Assembly: GCA_002702065.1 (NCBI GenBank)
Contig: NZXX01000002.1
Location: 496,001-560,000, forward strand
Direction of reading: 5' to 3'
Source: Anaerolineaceae bacterium
GTDB lineage: Bacteria > Chloroflexota > Anaerolineae > Aggregatilineales > Phototrophicaceae
Length of the DNA stretch: 64,000 bases
Under the pieces are notes generated by a model. The model saw nothing but the letters and a program-made list of their open reading frames with translations, did not search any database and had not been told where the DNA came from. Each line of letters starts with the position of its first letter. Positions within the stretch are counted from its first letter, which is position 1. Shown here one piece after another: positions 53,701 through 63,272 of the stretch. The position numbers were made by a program, and so were the translations under genes.

Positions 53701-54225
53701 GTGACGGACCTGTTTACCATGTCGCGGCTCGATCAATCCATTACGGGCGAGTTCAATTTTGGCATCATTGACATCAATGCTCTGGTGGACGATGTGGTGA
53801 TCTCGCATGAGCCCTTGATTCATGCCAAAGACCATACCGTACGCTTCGAGCGTGGGGAGGGCGTCCCTTCCACGTTTGGCGATTCCTTCCAGCTTGATCG
53901 TGCCCTGACCAACCTGCTGGTGAATGCCATCAATTACACGCCGGACGGCGGTCAGATCGTGGTGCGCACCGGTTTCCGGCTGGGAGATATCTTGATCGAG
54001 ATCGAGGATAACGGGATCGGTATCCCGGCAGATCAGCACGAACGCATTTTTTCCCGCTTCTTCCGGGGCGATCCGGCTCGTAATGTTGACCGGGGCGGTA
54101 TGGGTGTGGGCCTGTCGATTGTCCGCAAAGTGATCGAGGCGCATGGTGGTCGCGTGGAAGTGGTGAGTGCCCCAGGCGAAGGCAGCACATTCAGGGTATT
54201 ATTGCCGCAATTGCAGGCCAGATAA
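50719..54225 (+). CDS. Membrane sensor histidine kinase with about six PAS domains
   Basis: 1168 residues. Six hydrophobic segments lie at ~34-180. PAS domains follow at roughly 205-300 (weak), 312-430, 438-560, 565-690, 695-810 and 815-930, each ending in a VTxRKxAEDxLR-like linker. The HisKA helix has DVSHDFRTPLTS (phospho-His ~951). The HATPase domain has NLLVNAINYTP, DNGIGIP and GGMGVGLSIV. It senses small ligands or redox/light through PAS and signals by phosphotransfer, but no response regulator is encoded beside it, so it is an orphan in this window. It starts after a terminator and is not clearly part of the secretion island. The peptidase gene follows 21 bp downstream. Confidence 0.95.
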   Translation: MRFHRSAVKAFLAWLIRPSPSLQPADRRRQSQLLAILLLMVAPIGLIVSLFTTNPLVRERIGAPELVGALTLSLFAIIPYLINRRGHVEQAARLTVYVSAAIIYVVALHPDNPQGMDSLLRLLLPILVASLFFTTKQQLFLVGLVLMAALVAPLLAPHLVVADSLIGPFSFLLIASILVVLLSVSRSQLEKDRQSELRAQEMRHGQLLDAAFDAILTHQDGRLSDVSGGFEPLFGHSSVDGLNLDDFITEELLAENDTGARRCEAKMRRKDGSEFYAELITIDRAHGTHPVSITAVRDVSRARRVEQALRESERRFRLLTESSPDFVYIWEAGADHVPYFNRDGFLGYTHEELAVPGYLASQTHPDDWMNLQAHWQSVYQNQPAETTQPVEYRIRHMQGHWEWLERWDVVLMQRPGAKPDQILVTLRVITTRKKAEDELRASEAYNRALLDAIPDWIIHVDPKGHFTGVWPSKTPLATVAHSKPGDLVGRNINNFLLGDAAEQATQAIQLALDTGEVQVREYRYGPSVEPGRFFEARWVAHKPNEVIAIVRDVTQRKAQEDRLRREASIYQHVVEAIIVMDVSNDEYRIRGMNPAAQKLYGWQEDEVVGRLFIDVFRPQYGEGLTREHVIDALSSAGHWSGEIIHLHRDGTPLRVHSSVTMLHDSNGDPTGAVAVILDVTRWVQAETALRTSEERLQTALKGSPVVVSDQDRELRYTWIHNPALDFDPNTILGKRDAEVLERPEDAERVESLKRQVLESGVGLRRAVQWQQRGETRYYDLTIEPLHDVSGEVIGITCAQFDMTERVREEEARQKVQHLLQTVIANVPIVIWAVDREGMVTLAEGRSLGALGLEAGMVVGKSIYEVLPQTPPLLSELQRALNGEAVTSFVEIGQTHYQIYYRPVFDASGQPDGLVIATMDISERMRAERQELHLALEHERINMLQRFMGDVSHDFRTPLTSIKLSLYLLTHSEEDARRQRHIQVIEMQTTRLEKLVTDLFTMSRLDQSITGEFNFGIIDINALVDDVVISHEPLIHAKDHTVRFERGEGVPSTFGDSFQLDRALTNLLVNAINYTPDGGQIVVRTGFRLGDILIEIEDNGIGIPADQHERIFSRFFRGDPARNVDRGGMGVGLSIVRKVIEAHGGRVEVVSAPGEGSTFRVLLPQLQAR

Positions 54226-54246
54226 AGAACAGCGAGGATAACGTCT

Positions 54247-55347
54247 ATGACCATGGATTTCCGGGCGCGGCAGGATCGGTTGCGTGCGATCGAGGGCGTC
54301 GACGCGGTGGCGCTTGTGCCGGGCGCCAACATGCGCTATTTCACCGGGCTCAACCTTCACCTTTCCGAACGGCCCATCATTGCGTTGTTTACCCCGGATG
54401 GCGAGTTTTCGATCATCATTCCGGAACTGGAAGTACCGCAGTTACAGGCCCGGCCCGACCTCGAAGCCCGCGCTTTTACCTGGACCGATACCGACGGGTA
54501 TATGGGCGCCTTCAAGGAAGCTCTGGCGGCGCTCGGCCTGAAAGGTGGCACGCTGGGGGTTGATGGCTTTACCATGCGTGTGAGCGAATGGCTGGCCTTG
54601 CAATCGCTCGATGATACGCTGCGGGTCAAAGCGGTGGAGCACGATCTGGTTGGCATCCGCGCCCGCAAAATGCCCGACGAAATCGAGCTGATGCGGCAGG
54701 CGATTCATCTGAGCGAAAAGGCGTTGGAAAACCTGATGGCATGGGTGCAGCCCGGCCTGACCGAGCGCCAGATTGCCTCGCGGTTGAGCGAAGAACTGGG
54801 CAAGATGGGCAGTCAGGGGAACGCTTTCGGTCCGCTGGTGCAGACGGGCCCCAACAGTGCGCTGCCTCATGGCGGCATTTCGGAGCGCGCGCTCAAGGCT
54901 GATGACCTGCTGCTGATTGATTACGGCGGGATGGTCGAGGGTTATCCGGCAGATATTACGCGGACGTTTTGCCTGGGCGAACCCGCCCCCGAAGCGCAGA
55001 AGATCTTCGATGTAGTGCTGGCTGCCAACGAAGCTGCCACCGCCGCCGCCGGGCCGGGTGTGCCCATGCGCGCTGTCGACAAGGCGGCCCGTGATGTGAT
55101 CGAAGCTGCCGGATACGGCCAGTATTTCATCCACCGCACCGGGCATGGTCTGGGGCTGGATATTCACGAGCCTGTGCCGCAGATCGCTGCGGGCGTGGAT
55201 GATCGGCTGGAGCCGGGAATGGCCTTTACGATTGAGCCGGGCGTCTATGTGCCGGGGCTGGGTGGGGTGCGCATCGAGGACAATGTCGTGGTAACCGATG
55301 AGGGCGTCGATGTGCTGACCAGTTTTCCGCGTACGCTCAAACTCTAA
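54247..55347 (+). CDS. M24-family Xaa-Pro peptidase (aminopeptidase P/prolidase type)
   Basis: 366 residues with GAGGA upstream of the ATG. The N-terminal ~130 residues are the creatinase-N fold (ALVPGANMRYFTGL). The pita-bread catalytic domain has its five metal ligands in LLIDYGG, ADITRTF, RTGHGLGLDIHE, TIEPGVY and RIEDNVV, with the HGG proton-shuttle His in LPHGG. It removes N-terminal residues before proline or splits Xaa-Pro dipeptides in the cytoplasm. Confidence 0.95.
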   Translation: MTMDFRARQDRLRAIEGVDAVALVPGANMRYFTGLNLHLSERPIIALFTPDGEFSIIIPELEVPQLQARPDLEARAFTWTDTDGYMGAFKEALAALGLKGGTLGVDGFTMRVSEWLALQSLDDTLRVKAVEHDLVGIRARKMPDEIELMRQAIHLSEKALENLMAWVQPGLTERQIASRLSEELGKMGSQGNAFGPLVQTGPNSALPHGGISERALKADDLLLIDYGGMVEGYPADITRTFCLGEPAPEAQKIFDVVLAANEAATAAAGPGVPMRAVDKAARDVIEAAGYGQYFIHRTGHGLGLDIHEPVPQIAAGVDDRLEPGMAFTIEPGVYVPGLGGVRIEDNVVVTDEGVDVLTSFPRTLKL

Positions 55348-55678
55348 GCATGGCTAAATCGGGCAGGGGCTCACAGAGGCAGGTTTGGCCCCTGCTCAAA
55401 TACCGTCCGCAGCTCCCGCCATGCGCCGTATCCCAATCCCCCGGTGAGACCAGAAAAAAGCTGCCCGCCGCTGAGATGCGTCCCATTTTTCCTCCGTCGA
55501 ATCATCACCTGAACCTTGTTGCATCACAGTTTGCTTCTGGTTTTAAGCTGCTCTGGGTTCGGTGAACCTCCGGTTACTTGTCTATTCTTGATTCGATCTC
55601 AATGTTTGATCGTGTTATGAGCGCCTAGAATATTCATAGAACTAGAACGCAGTCACATGCAGCAAAAAGGACGGCCAT
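55348..55678. other. 331-bp intergenic region
   Basis: No gene is supported; a 71-codon frame (55350-55565) lacks a ribosome site and family features. GCAGGGGC (55363-55370) and GCCCCTGC (55388-55395) form a hairpin without a T-run, which may aid termination of the peptidase gene. The A+T-rich part from ~55570 presumably holds the chemoreceptor promoter. Confidence 0.5.
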
Positions 55679-57871
55679 ATGTCGAGCACCCGTGCACAAG
55701 CCAGTTACCGGCGGAGTATCCGTTATCCGCTGATTGCCGCTTTTGTACTGGCAGTCCTCATTCCGGGGGTGATCGGCACCGCTTACACGACCATTCTGAT
55801 GCTGCGTTCCGGCGAGCAGCGCGCTGCCGAGCAATTGAACGCGGTCTCGGCCTTCAAAGCCAGCCAGATCAACCTGTGGCTGGACGACAGCCTGCGCGAC
55901 CTGACCGCCGTGGTGGATAATACGGAAATGCTGGGTTTTGTCGAACGTGTGATGCCGGATACCCCGTTCCCGCTGTTGTCGTTCGATGCCGCCCGTCGCC
56001 TGCAAGCCACCTTTGCTGAAATGATTGATCAGTCCGGGCGCTTCAAGACGTTGTTTGTGCTGGATATGTCGGGCAATGTGCGGGTTTCCACTGATTTGTC
56101 GCTTCAGGCGCTCGAAACATTGCTGAAGCCGGGCATGCCGCCGGTTCGGTTGCTGACCGAAGGTGCAGCTTCGATTGATTCACCGGTGATTATGCCGCTG
56201 CGCTACCTGCCCAGAAGCCAGCGCCGCGAATTGATTCTGCTGCAACCTGTGCTGGACCGGGACGGTACGCCGTTCGCCCTGCTGGGCGGCTATGCGGATC
56301 TCACCCGGTTAGATGCCATGATGACGGAACGAACGGGTTTGGGCGCAAATGGCGAGACGTATCTGCTGGACAAAGACCATTATCTGGTGACGCCTTCCCT
56401 CCAGCCAGAGGGTTACAAAATAGGCCAGACCGTGATCGAAGCGATGCCGTCACCACCGCCAGAGGCGTCTGTGCCGATCATGTACTACACCAATTACCGG
56501 GACACCAACGTCATCGGTATGACCCAACCGCTCGAACGCCTGGGCGTGATGCTGGCGACTGAGCTAGACGAGGGCGAAGCGCTGGGGGTGAGCAGCCAGA
56601 ATCTGGTCGCCAATATCGGCGTGGCGGTGGTGACGGTGCTGATCGCGGTCAGCGTGGCTATCTGGTTTGTCAATCAGCGTATTATCCAGCCGCTGGATAC
56701 ACTGGCCGGTGCCGCAGCGGCGATCACGGCGGGGGACCTCGATGTGCACGTGCCTGTATCCCGCGATGACGAATTTGGCGTGCTGGCGCGGTCGTTCAAT
56801 GTGATGACGAGCCATCTGCGCAGCATGATCGACGAGGAGCGCCACGCCAAACAGCACCTTGAGGCGGTGGTTGCGCAATATGTGGCGTTTGTACAGCAGG
56901 TGGCGCAGGGTGACCTGACGGCACGCCTGTCACTGGATTCGCAGCAGGCGGCGGAAGGGTCGTCGTCGGAGGACCTTCATATTCTTGGCAGCAACCTCAA
57001 CGACATGGTCGAGGGGTTGGGCCGGTTGGCAGCCCAGATTCGCCATGCTGTCGAAACGATTATTGCCACAACCAGCGAAATTCAGGCGGCGACGATTCAG
57101 CAGAATGCGTCGATCCTTGAACAGGATGCGGTCGTCACCCAGACGGTCGCAACGGTTGAGGAAGTGCGGACGACGGTCCAGCAGACGGCGGCCCGCGCAC
57201 AGGCAGTGGCCAATACCTCGCAGGAATCTGTGATGGTGTCGCGCAGTGGGCAAGAGGCGGTGGCCGATAATGCCATCGGGATGCAGACCATTCGCGAACA
57301 GGTGGACAGCATTGCCCGCACCATCCTGATGCTATCGGAACGCACGCAGCAGATTGGCGAGATTATCGAAACCGTGAACGGCCTGGCTGATCAATCCAAG
57401 CTGCTGGCCCTCAATGCCAGCATCGAAGCAGCCCGCGCGGGCGAAGAAGGGCGGGGTTTTGCGGTGGTGGCGATGGAAGTGCGCCAGCTTGCCGATCAGT
57501 CGCGGGCGGCGACGGCCCGTGTGCGGGATATTCTGAGCGAGATTCAGCAGGCGGCCAACGCTGCGGTGATGGTCACGGAAGAAGGCAGCAAGGGCAGCGA
57601 TCAGGGGATGCTGCTCGTCGAGCGCAGCGGTGAGGCGATCCGCGAACTGGCTGCTGCCATCGAGGAAGCGGCGCAGGCTGCCACGCAGATCGCGGCCAGT
57701 ACCCATCAGCAGACCAACGGCATGGATCAACTGGCAACGGCGATTGCTCAGATCAAAAAGGCCAGTGAAGAAAGCGCTGCCGGTACGCGCCAAACAGAGA
57801 TCAGTATCCAGAATCTGGTGGAAATGGCCGCGCAGCTCGAAAAGATGGCCGCCCCCTATCAGCTGGCATAA
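55679..57871 (+). CDS. Methyl-accepting chemotaxis protein
   Basis: 730 residues. One span at ~20-42, an external Cache-like sensor domain (~45-305: LDDSLRDLTAVVDN, GANGETYLLDKDHYLV), a second span at ~310-331, a HAMP domain (~332-385) and the cytoplasmic coiled-coil signalling domain (~470-720). The hairpin tip carries LLALNASIEAARAGEEGRGFAVVA-type sequence (LNASIEAARAGE, RGFAVVAMEVRQLA), which binds CheA/CheW. No che or flagellar genes are in the window, so it may serve motility or another chemosensory array. Confidence 0.94.
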   Translation: MSSTRAQASYRRSIRYPLIAAFVLAVLIPGVIGTAYTTILMLRSGEQRAAEQLNAVSAFKASQINLWLDDSLRDLTAVVDNTEMLGFVERVMPDTPFPLLSFDAARRLQATFAEMIDQSGRFKTLFVLDMSGNVRVSTDLSLQALETLLKPGMPPVRLLTEGAASIDSPVIMPLRYLPRSQRRELILLQPVLDRDGTPFALLGGYADLTRLDAMMTERTGLGANGETYLLDKDHYLVTPSLQPEGYKIGQTVIEAMPSPPPEASVPIMYYTNYRDTNVIGMTQPLERLGVMLATELDEGEALGVSSQNLVANIGVAVVTVLIAVSVAIWFVNQRIIQPLDTLAGAAAAITAGDLDVHVPVSRDDEFGVLARSFNVMTSHLRSMIDEERHAKQHLEAVVAQYVAFVQQVAQGDLTARLSLDSQQAAEGSSSEDLHILGSNLNDMVEGLGRLAAQIRHAVETIIATTSEIQAATIQQNASILEQDAVVTQTVATVEEVRTTVQQTAARAQAVANTSQESVMVSRSGQEAVADNAIGMQTIREQVDSIARTILMLSERTQQIGEIIETVNGLADQSKLLALNASIEAARAGEEGRGFAVVAMEVRQLADQSRAATARVRDILSEIQQAANAAVMVTEEGSKGSDQGMLLVERSGEAIRELAAAIEEAAQAATQIAASTHQQTNGMDQLATAIAQIKKASEESAAGTRQTEISIQNLVEMAAQLEKMAAPYQLA

Positions 57872-58147
57872 GGGGTATACAGCTTGTTTCTGGTCGTAGT
57901 TGGGTAGGGTCTAGTCTGACGGGTATTGGCCCTGTTTTGGCCTGAGAAATGGCTTCTGTCTGCTTCAGGTAAACAGCAAAAGACGTCTGTTGACTAACGA
58001 ATTTCGACGCGCGTATAGTCCAAAATACCCATACGGGAATGCGCCACTTCACACTTAACAGAATACTATTCCGTACCTAAGATATGCCGAGTAGCTCAAT
58101 GTAGGTTATATCCACCCGATTGACGGGAACGAGCGAAAGGAAAACCC

Positions 58148-59539
58148 ATGAAACGTATACTCATTGTGATGCTATTGTTACTTGCCGGGCTGAGTACGCT
58201 GGCGCCAGTCTGGGGACAAGATCTGCCAGAACAAGTTGATATGGCCCTCGAACACCTGAGCGGTGAGGTTGGCCAAACTGTCACGCTGGACAGTCTGGAA
58301 AACTGGGACTGGTCCGAACAGGTGTTTGCAGATGCCAGCCTGGGCTGCCCCCAACCGGATGAAACCTATGCGCAGGTCGTGACGCGTGGCTTCCAGTTCA
58401 CGCTTTACTATCAGGGCCAGACGTATGACTACCGCGTGGCCGAGGATGGCAGCGGCGTCGTGCTGTGTACCGTCACCGAACAGGGCGACGGCACCGAAAT
58501 GACCCCGGAAGTCACCCCAATGGAGCCGACCGTCACCCCTACGCCTGAGGTGATCAGCACGCCAATTGACGACAACCGGCTGTATATCACCTATGCGGAT
58601 ATTCAATTCAGCCTGAGCACGGACCTGGCGACAGATGTCACGGTTCAGACTGTTGAAGCGGTGGAACCTGCCGAGGATGTGCCGTTCTTTGGGGTACACC
58701 CGGCCTATACCGAGTTTACGCTGAACAACTTTGCGGTGGATCGTCAGGGTGTGGCCGCGACCATCAGCGTGTATCCGCTGGCAGAGTTCGAAACCATGCT
58801 GCCGGACGTGATCCCGGATGCGGCTGAGGCCTTGAATAACTGGATTGAAGTCTGCCCGGAAATTCCCGATCCGCAGAATCTGCCCCATCTGGCCCCGGTG
58901 AACGCCAGCCAGGTGTTTGCGGCCAACCTGTTCTGCCTGGATTTTGCCAGCGGTGATGGCCTGCGCTACCTGACTGCTTTCCGTCAGGATGTCGCACCGT
59001 TCACCAATCAGGACCTGCTCTACATCTATCAGGGTATTTCGGCTGATGGCCAGTTCTACGTTTCGATCACCGCGCCGGTGACCACCGAGACGCTGCCGGA
59101 TATGCCGGAAGATACCACCATCGACGACGACTTTGTCGAAAACTATAACACCTATCTGAACGAAACCATCGACGACCTGACGGTGCTGGACTCGACCGAA
59201 TTCACGCCTGATCTGAGCCTGCTGGATAATCTGGTGGCCTCGTTCACCATCACCAGTGTGGTTCCGCCAGTCGCCACTGCCGAAGCTACTGCCGAAGCCA
59301 CAGCCGAGGCGACCGAGGCGGTCAGCGGTGAGTCAACCACAGTTTCGTGGGAGGAAGCACGGAACATCATCCTGAATGGCGATGTGGTCAGCGTGGCTCA
59401 GACGCATTCGCTGGAAGTCACCATTCAACTGGCGGATGGGTCGACCATCGTCACCCAGGAACCAGCCATTGATGACGTGTTCGCTGTCATCGAGGAATGT
59501 GGTGAACCCTGTGCCAATATTCTGATCGCGACCGAATAA
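58148..59539 (+). CDS. Secreted protein with conserved SLGCPQP N-terminal domain
   Basis: 463 residues with AAAGGA before the ATG. A signal peptide (ILIVMLLLLAGLSTLAPVWG) opens it. Residues ~25-110 hold a domain with WSEQVFADASLGCPQPDE, GFQFTLYYQGQTYDYRV and a second Cys, a pattern I have met in secreted proteins of Chloroflexota and cyanobacteria. A Thr/Pro linker leads to a ~230-residue beta-rich domain with paired Cys and NxTL-like sites, then Ala/Glu/Thr repeats and a final ~60-residue domain. No enzyme motif is visible. Probably exported and surface or medium located. Confidence 0.7.
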   Translation: MKRILIVMLLLLAGLSTLAPVWGQDLPEQVDMALEHLSGEVGQTVTLDSLENWDWSEQVFADASLGCPQPDETYAQVVTRGFQFTLYYQGQTYDYRVAEDGSGVVLCTVTEQGDGTEMTPEVTPMEPTVTPTPEVISTPIDDNRLYITYADIQFSLSTDLATDVTVQTVEAVEPAEDVPFFGVHPAYTEFTLNNFAVDRQGVAATISVYPLAEFETMLPDVIPDAAEALNNWIEVCPEIPDPQNLPHLAPVNASQVFAANLFCLDFASGDGLRYLTAFRQDVAPFTNQDLLYIYQGISADGQFYVSITAPVTTETLPDMPEDTTIDDDFVENYNTYLNETIDDLTVLDSTEFTPDLSLLDNLVASFTITSVVPPVATAEATAEATAEATEAVSGESTTVSWEEARNIILNGDVVSVAQTHSLEVTIQLADGSTIVTQEPAIDDVFAVIEECGEPCANILIATE

Positions 59540-59560
59540 CAGCTACACACAAGGTTTCAG

Positions 59561-59589
59561 GGGCGCATCCGAACTGGGTGCGCCCTTTT
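59561..59589 (+). terminator. Intrinsic terminator
   Basis: GGGCGCA (59561-59567) and TGCGCCC (59579-59585) with TTTT immediately after. It ends the secreted-protein gene just before the convergent MFS gene. Confidence 0.85.
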
Positions 59590-59593
59590 GATT

Positions 59594-60892
59594 CTAGGCG
59601 GCTATCTCGATGGATTCTGCGGTGTAATTGCGCAGACGCGGATAGCGCCATGCGATCCAGCCTGTCATGAGTACGGTTGCGATGCCGCCGGTGACAATCG
59701 CAAACGGCACACCCAGCGCCGCCGCCACCAATCCGGCTTCGAGTTCGCCAAGCTGTGGCCCGCCAAAGGCAAAGATCATATTGACCCCTGTCATGCGTCC
59801 GCGCAGTCGATCCGGCGTCATCACCTGCCGGATGGTGTTGCGGATGACTGTCGATACTGTGTCGCCAGCCCCCGTCAGCGCGAACAGGACATACGACAGC
59901 ACCACGACGTGCGACAGGCCGAACAGCGCCGTTGCCGCGCCATAGACGGCCACCCCGGCCAGCAGCATCCAGCCCTGCCGGTAAATCTCCTTGCGCAGCG
60001 CCAGCACACCGCCAGCGATCAATGCGCCCAACGGCTGTGCGGTGGCCAGCAAGCCGTAACCAGCCGCGCCCAGTCCCAGCATATCTGCTGCAACAATCGG
60101 CAGCATGGTCCGCGCCGAGCTGAAAAACGTCGCCAGAAAATCGAGCAGCATGGTGGCCCGGATGATGCGCATATCGAAGGTGAAGCGCAGCCCTTCGCGC
60201 AGCCCCCGCCAGCTGATGGCCGTACCGGATGCCTGCCCGCGATAGCGCACGAACAGCAGCATGAACCCGGCCACGACGAACATCAGTGCCGTCAGCAGAT
60301 AGGCCAGCCCGATGCCGGTGTCGCCGGTGCCGTCCGCCGCGCCGATGAGCACACCCGCCAGCGCCGGACCGACGATGGTTGCGATCTGCCAGACCAGGGA
60401 TTCCAGGCTGATGGCGTTGACGAGATGTTCTTTGGGTACGAGGTGGGGGATAATCGACTGGCGCGCGGGGGTATCGAAGACCATCAACCCGGCAGCCAGC
60501 GCGCTGATGATGTAGACCGCCAGAACGCTGGCCTGTCCGGTGAGTGTGAGCAGCGCCAGCAGCCCGCCCAGCAGGGCCGCAGTGGCCCGTGTGGCGACCA
60601 TCAGTTTACGCCGGTCATAGGCGTCGGCCATCATGCCGCCCAGCAGACCAAAGACGATGATCGGGATGATACGTGCCAGCCCCAGCCCGCCCAGCCCCAG
60701 CGCTTCACCGCCTAGTTCGATATTCAGCCCGCCGATCTGAATCAGGTAGGTCTGGTCGCGTAGCAGTTGGAACACGTGCCAGTTGACGACGAAGGTCTGC
60801 ATTTGTGAGCCGGTGGTCGAGCCGAGTTCCCCCGCCCAGACCAGTCGAAAATCCCGATACCGTAGAGCCGCGAGGCGTGTCTGCGATGCCAT
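59594..60892 (-). CDS. MFS transporter (EntS-like exporter family)
   Basis: 432 residues with about 12 hydrophobic segments. The N-terminus LRYRDFRLVWAGELGSTTGS and the later MMADAYDRRKLM loop (MFS motif A position, between TM2 and TM3) mark the MFS_3/EntS-type exporters of siderophores, drugs or macrolides. A second related loop, RGRMTGVNMIFA, lies in the C-terminal half. The substrate cannot be told. It lies 52 bp after asnS on the same strand and may be cotranscribed. Confidence 0.9.
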   Translation of the reverse strand: MASQTRLAALRYRDFRLVWAGELGSTTGSQMQTFVVNWHVFQLLRDQTYLIQIGGLNIELGGEALGLGGLGLARIIPIIVFGLLGGMMADAYDRRKLMVATRATAALLGGLLALLTLTGQASVLAVYIISALAAGLMVFDTPARQSIIPHLVPKEHLVNAISLESLVWQIATIVGPALAGVLIGAADGTGDTGIGLAYLLTALMFVVAGFMLLFVRYRGQASGTAISWRGLREGLRFTFDMRIIRATMLLDFLATFFSSARTMLPIVAADMLGLGAAGYGLLATAQPLGALIAGGVLALRKEIYRQGWMLLAGVAVYGAATALFGLSHVVVLSYVLFALTGAGDTVSTVIRNTIRQVMTPDRLRGRMTGVNMIFAFGGPQLGELEAGLVAAALGVPFAIVTGGIATVLMTGWIAWRYPRLRNYTAESIEIAA

Positions 60893-60944
60893 GTGCGATG
60901 AAATTCCTCTAGGGGTACGTTTTGCCCCTGCGTACTAACTAGGT

Positions 60945-62282
60945 CTATGGATATTTCCGGTTGAGCATCCGGGCGTAGGGGATAGTCTCGCGGATGTGCG
61001 ACAGGCCGCAAATCCAGGCGACGGTGCGTTCCAGCCCGATACCAAACCCGGCGTGGGGCACGCTGCCGAACCGACGCAGGTCGAGGTACCAGGCGTAAGC
61101 CTCACGTGGGAGGCCGATCTGAGCGACGCGCTGTTCCAGCAGGTCGCCATCGTAAATGCGCTCGCTGCCGCCGGTAATCTCGCCATACCCCTCCGGTGCC
61201 AGCAGGTCGACGCTGAGGCACACTTCCGGGCGACCATCCACCGGCTGCATGTAGAAGGCCTTCACCGCCGTCGGATAGTGATAGACAAACACCGGGCGGT
61301 CAAACATCTCTGCAATAGCCGTTTCATGCGGCGAACCGAAGTCGCTGCCCCACTCGATTTGCAGCAGTTCCTTTTGCTCCGGGTCGTCGGTTTCGGCGGC
61401 CAGTTTTTGCAGGCGCGCCACCGCGTCGTCATAACTGATGCGCGGGAAGGGCGGCAGGGCGTTTTCGAGCTTGCTGGTATCGCGCTCGATAATCTCCAGC
61501 TCGAGGGGGTGCTTTTCCAGCACGCGCTGGATCACATGGCTGACGAATTGTTCTTCCATGTCCATCAGGTCTTCGAGCGAGAAGAACGCCATTTCCGGTT
61601 CCAGCATCCAGAATTCCATCAGGTGGCGGCGCGTCTTGGATTTTTCGGCGCGGAAGGTGGGGCCGAAGCAGTAAACCTTGCCAAAGGCGGCCATGTTGGC
61701 TTCGTTGTACAGCTGGCCGGTCTGTGCCAGATAGGCCGGTTCACCGAAGTAATCAATGCCGAACAGGGTGGTCGTCTCTTCACCGGCTGCCGGGGTGATA
61801 ATTGGTGTATCGACCAGCAGATAACCATGATCGTCCAGCCAGTTGCGCATGGCGTTGATGATGGTGGCACGAATGCGCAGGATGGCCCACTGGCGGCTGC
61901 TGCGCACCCACAGATGCCGGTTGTCCATCAGGAATTCGGTGCCGTGCTCTTTGGGCGTGATTGGGTACTCGTCCGCCATCTGGATCAGCTCGATAGACTG
62001 CACGCCGATCTCATAACCGCCGGGGTGGCCGGGGGCGCGGTCGTCCTTGCGCACGGTGCCTGTCACCTGCACCGATGATTCCTGCGTCAGACTGCCTGCG
62101 ATTTCGAACGCTTCGGGCGACATCTCTTTTTTGAACGCCACGCACTGAGCCACGCCGCTGCCATCGCGCAGCTTGATAAATTGCAGGCGGCCTTTGTCGG
62201 TGCGGTCGTAAACCCACCCCCGCACCAGCACTTCCTGACCATCGTAATTGGCAATGTCCGCGATCTGTATCGGTGTCGTCAC
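60945..62282 (-). CDS. asnS: Asparaginyl-tRNA synthetase
   Basis: 445 residues, class II synthetase. An N-terminal OB-fold anticodon-binding domain (~15-100: [19 protein letters not shown]) leads to the catalytic core with motif 2 ([21 protein letters not shown] split as [12 protein letters not shown] and EFWMLEPE) and motif 3 ([16 protein letters not shown]). AsnRS rather than AspRS is supported by the length and the absence of the bacterial AspRS GAD insertion. It charges tRNA-Asn with asparagine in the cytoplasm. Confidence 0.96.
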   Translation of the reverse strand: MTTPIQIADIANYDGQEVLVRGWVYDRTDKGRLQFIKLRDGSGVAQCVAFKKEMSPEAFEIAGSLTQESSVQVTGTVRKDDRAPGHPGGYEIGVQSIELIQMADEYPITPKEHGTEFLMDNRHLWVRSSRQWAILRIRATIINAMRNWLDDHGYLLVDTPIITPAAGEETTTLFGIDYFGEPAYLAQTGQLYNEANMAAFGKVYCFGPTFRAEKSKTRRHLMEFWMLEPEMAFFSLEDLMDMEEQFVSHVIQRVLEKHPLELEIIERDTSKLENALPPFPRISYDDAVARLQKLAAETDDPEQKELLQIEWGSDFGSPHETAIAEMFDRPVFVYHYPTAVKAFYMQPVDGRPEVCLSVDLLAPEGYGEITGGSERIYDGDLLEQRVAQIGLPREAYAWYLDLRRFGSVPHAGFGIGLERTVAWICGLSHIRETIPYARMLNRKYP

Positions 62283-62632
62283 GTCTTAATCCTCAAAAAT
62301 GTGTGTTCATCACCTGATTATAGCACCTCGCTTCAGGTCAGGCATCCCACTTGTGATTTGTGCAATATCACCAAAACGGAATCCTGTCACAGCTTATCTT
62401 ATAGTATAATTTGTGTAAGGTTGCGCAAGCTGCCGCGCTTGGTTAATTTGCTAAAAGAATTGAGGAGATAATTCGGCACAGGAGGGGTTCATCGAAATCC
62501 CGATTTGTTGTACGCTTGGTATAAGTTCAACACACGATGCTAAATGTGCATTAAAGTCCCGTTAATCCAACTGTTATATGGTAGTCGTGTGACAATCATT
62601 TAATCAGTCTATGAGGAGGAAAACGGCAAACA
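62283..62632. other. 350-bp A+T-rich intergenic region between divergent genes
   Basis: No gene is visible. A consensus -10, TATAAT (62405-62410), and an overlapping opposite-strand TATACT (62408-62403) suggest divergent promoters for asnS and the small gene at 62633, but good -35 boxes are lacking. AGGAGG at 62614-62619 is the ribosome site for that small gene, with a long 13-nt spacing. Confidence 0.45.
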
Positions 62633-62956
62633 ATGGTTACTTTCGATGCATCCAACTCCCATTTCGAATATATGGACGTGGTCCGTCACTGGTCGTCCAA
62701 GTCACAGAAGTACGCCGGTGGCGACGCCGTCATGACCTTGTTGAACAACGGCTGGCGCATTGCAGAAACGGTGTTTCTCGAAGAATACTGGCACGCGGGT
62801 TCGCGTTGTGTCACGATCTTCCATCTTGAAATGCATCGCGACGACGAAGTCATGAATGTGCCGGTGCTTTCGAACCCCTATGTGCGGCGTATGGTGGATA
62901 CCATGCCGGTTCAGGTTCGTCCTGTCAGCGACCGCATGCGCCAGCGCCAGCGCTAG
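62633..62956 (+). CDS. Small protein of unknown family, first of a tandem paralogue pair
   Basis: 107 residues, soluble, no signal peptide. The core is VVRHWSSKSQKYAGGDAVMT, LLNNGWRIAET, EEYWHAGSRCVTIFH and a DDEVMNVPVLSNP strand, ending in a basic tail. The paralogue at 63273-63608 shares RHW-xxKSQ-Y, GDA, NNGW, EE(Y/F)WH-GSR and DN/SNP positions. A mixed alpha/beta fold is likely. I do not recognise it. The strongly kept Trp and His residues suggest a compact binding site. Confidence 0.65.
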   Translation: MVTFDASNSHFEYMDVVRHWSSKSQKYAGGDAVMTLLNNGWRIAETVFLEEYWHAGSRCVTIFHLEMHRDDEVMNVPVLSNPYVRRMVDTMPVQVRPVSDRMRQRQR

Positions 62957-63272
62957 GCCATCAACCCACACCTCAACGCCACGCCGCGCTTTGACCACCT
63001 TTGCTCCGTGCTCCCTGATCCGAGGGCGGGGCTTCTCATATGCCGACTTATACAAAATCTCTTGAATAGTATTGTCTGTTTTTGTTTTCGTACGTTACGT
63101 TCAACATTAATTTAATAGGACGTATTTATGAATTCATGATTTTTTACCCACGAACATTGTTTAAAAGTATGTTTATTCTTGAAATCTTAATTAATTTTTA
63201 TGAAAAGGCCACAAACAGGCATAAAGGTTGCCTTCTATAATGATTAAACCGTCATTGAGAAGGGTGTTGAAC
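62957..63272 (+). other. 316-bp intergenic region, strongly A+T-rich in its second half
   Basis: No gene is visible. From ~63060 it is much richer in A+T than its surroundings and probably holds the promoter of the second paralogue. It includes the palindrome ATGAATTCAT (63128-63137). No clear terminator was found. Confidence 0.4.

Noticed and set aside
51535-54144. 869-codon open frame on the minus strand opposite the histidine kinase
   Set aside because: The plus-strand frame has clear PAS, HisKA and HATPase motifs; the opposite frame has none and arises from codon bias in G+C-rich DNA. The same holds for 1173-2252, 11605-13227, 21637-23106 and other long antisense frames.
55363-55395. Intrinsic terminator after the M24 peptidase
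   Set aside because: The 8-bp stem has a 17-nt loop and no T-run, so it is described only as a hairpin.
55350-55565. 71-codon open frame after the M24 peptidase
   Set aside because: No ribosome site, no recognisable domain, and it spans a hairpin right behind the peptidase stop.
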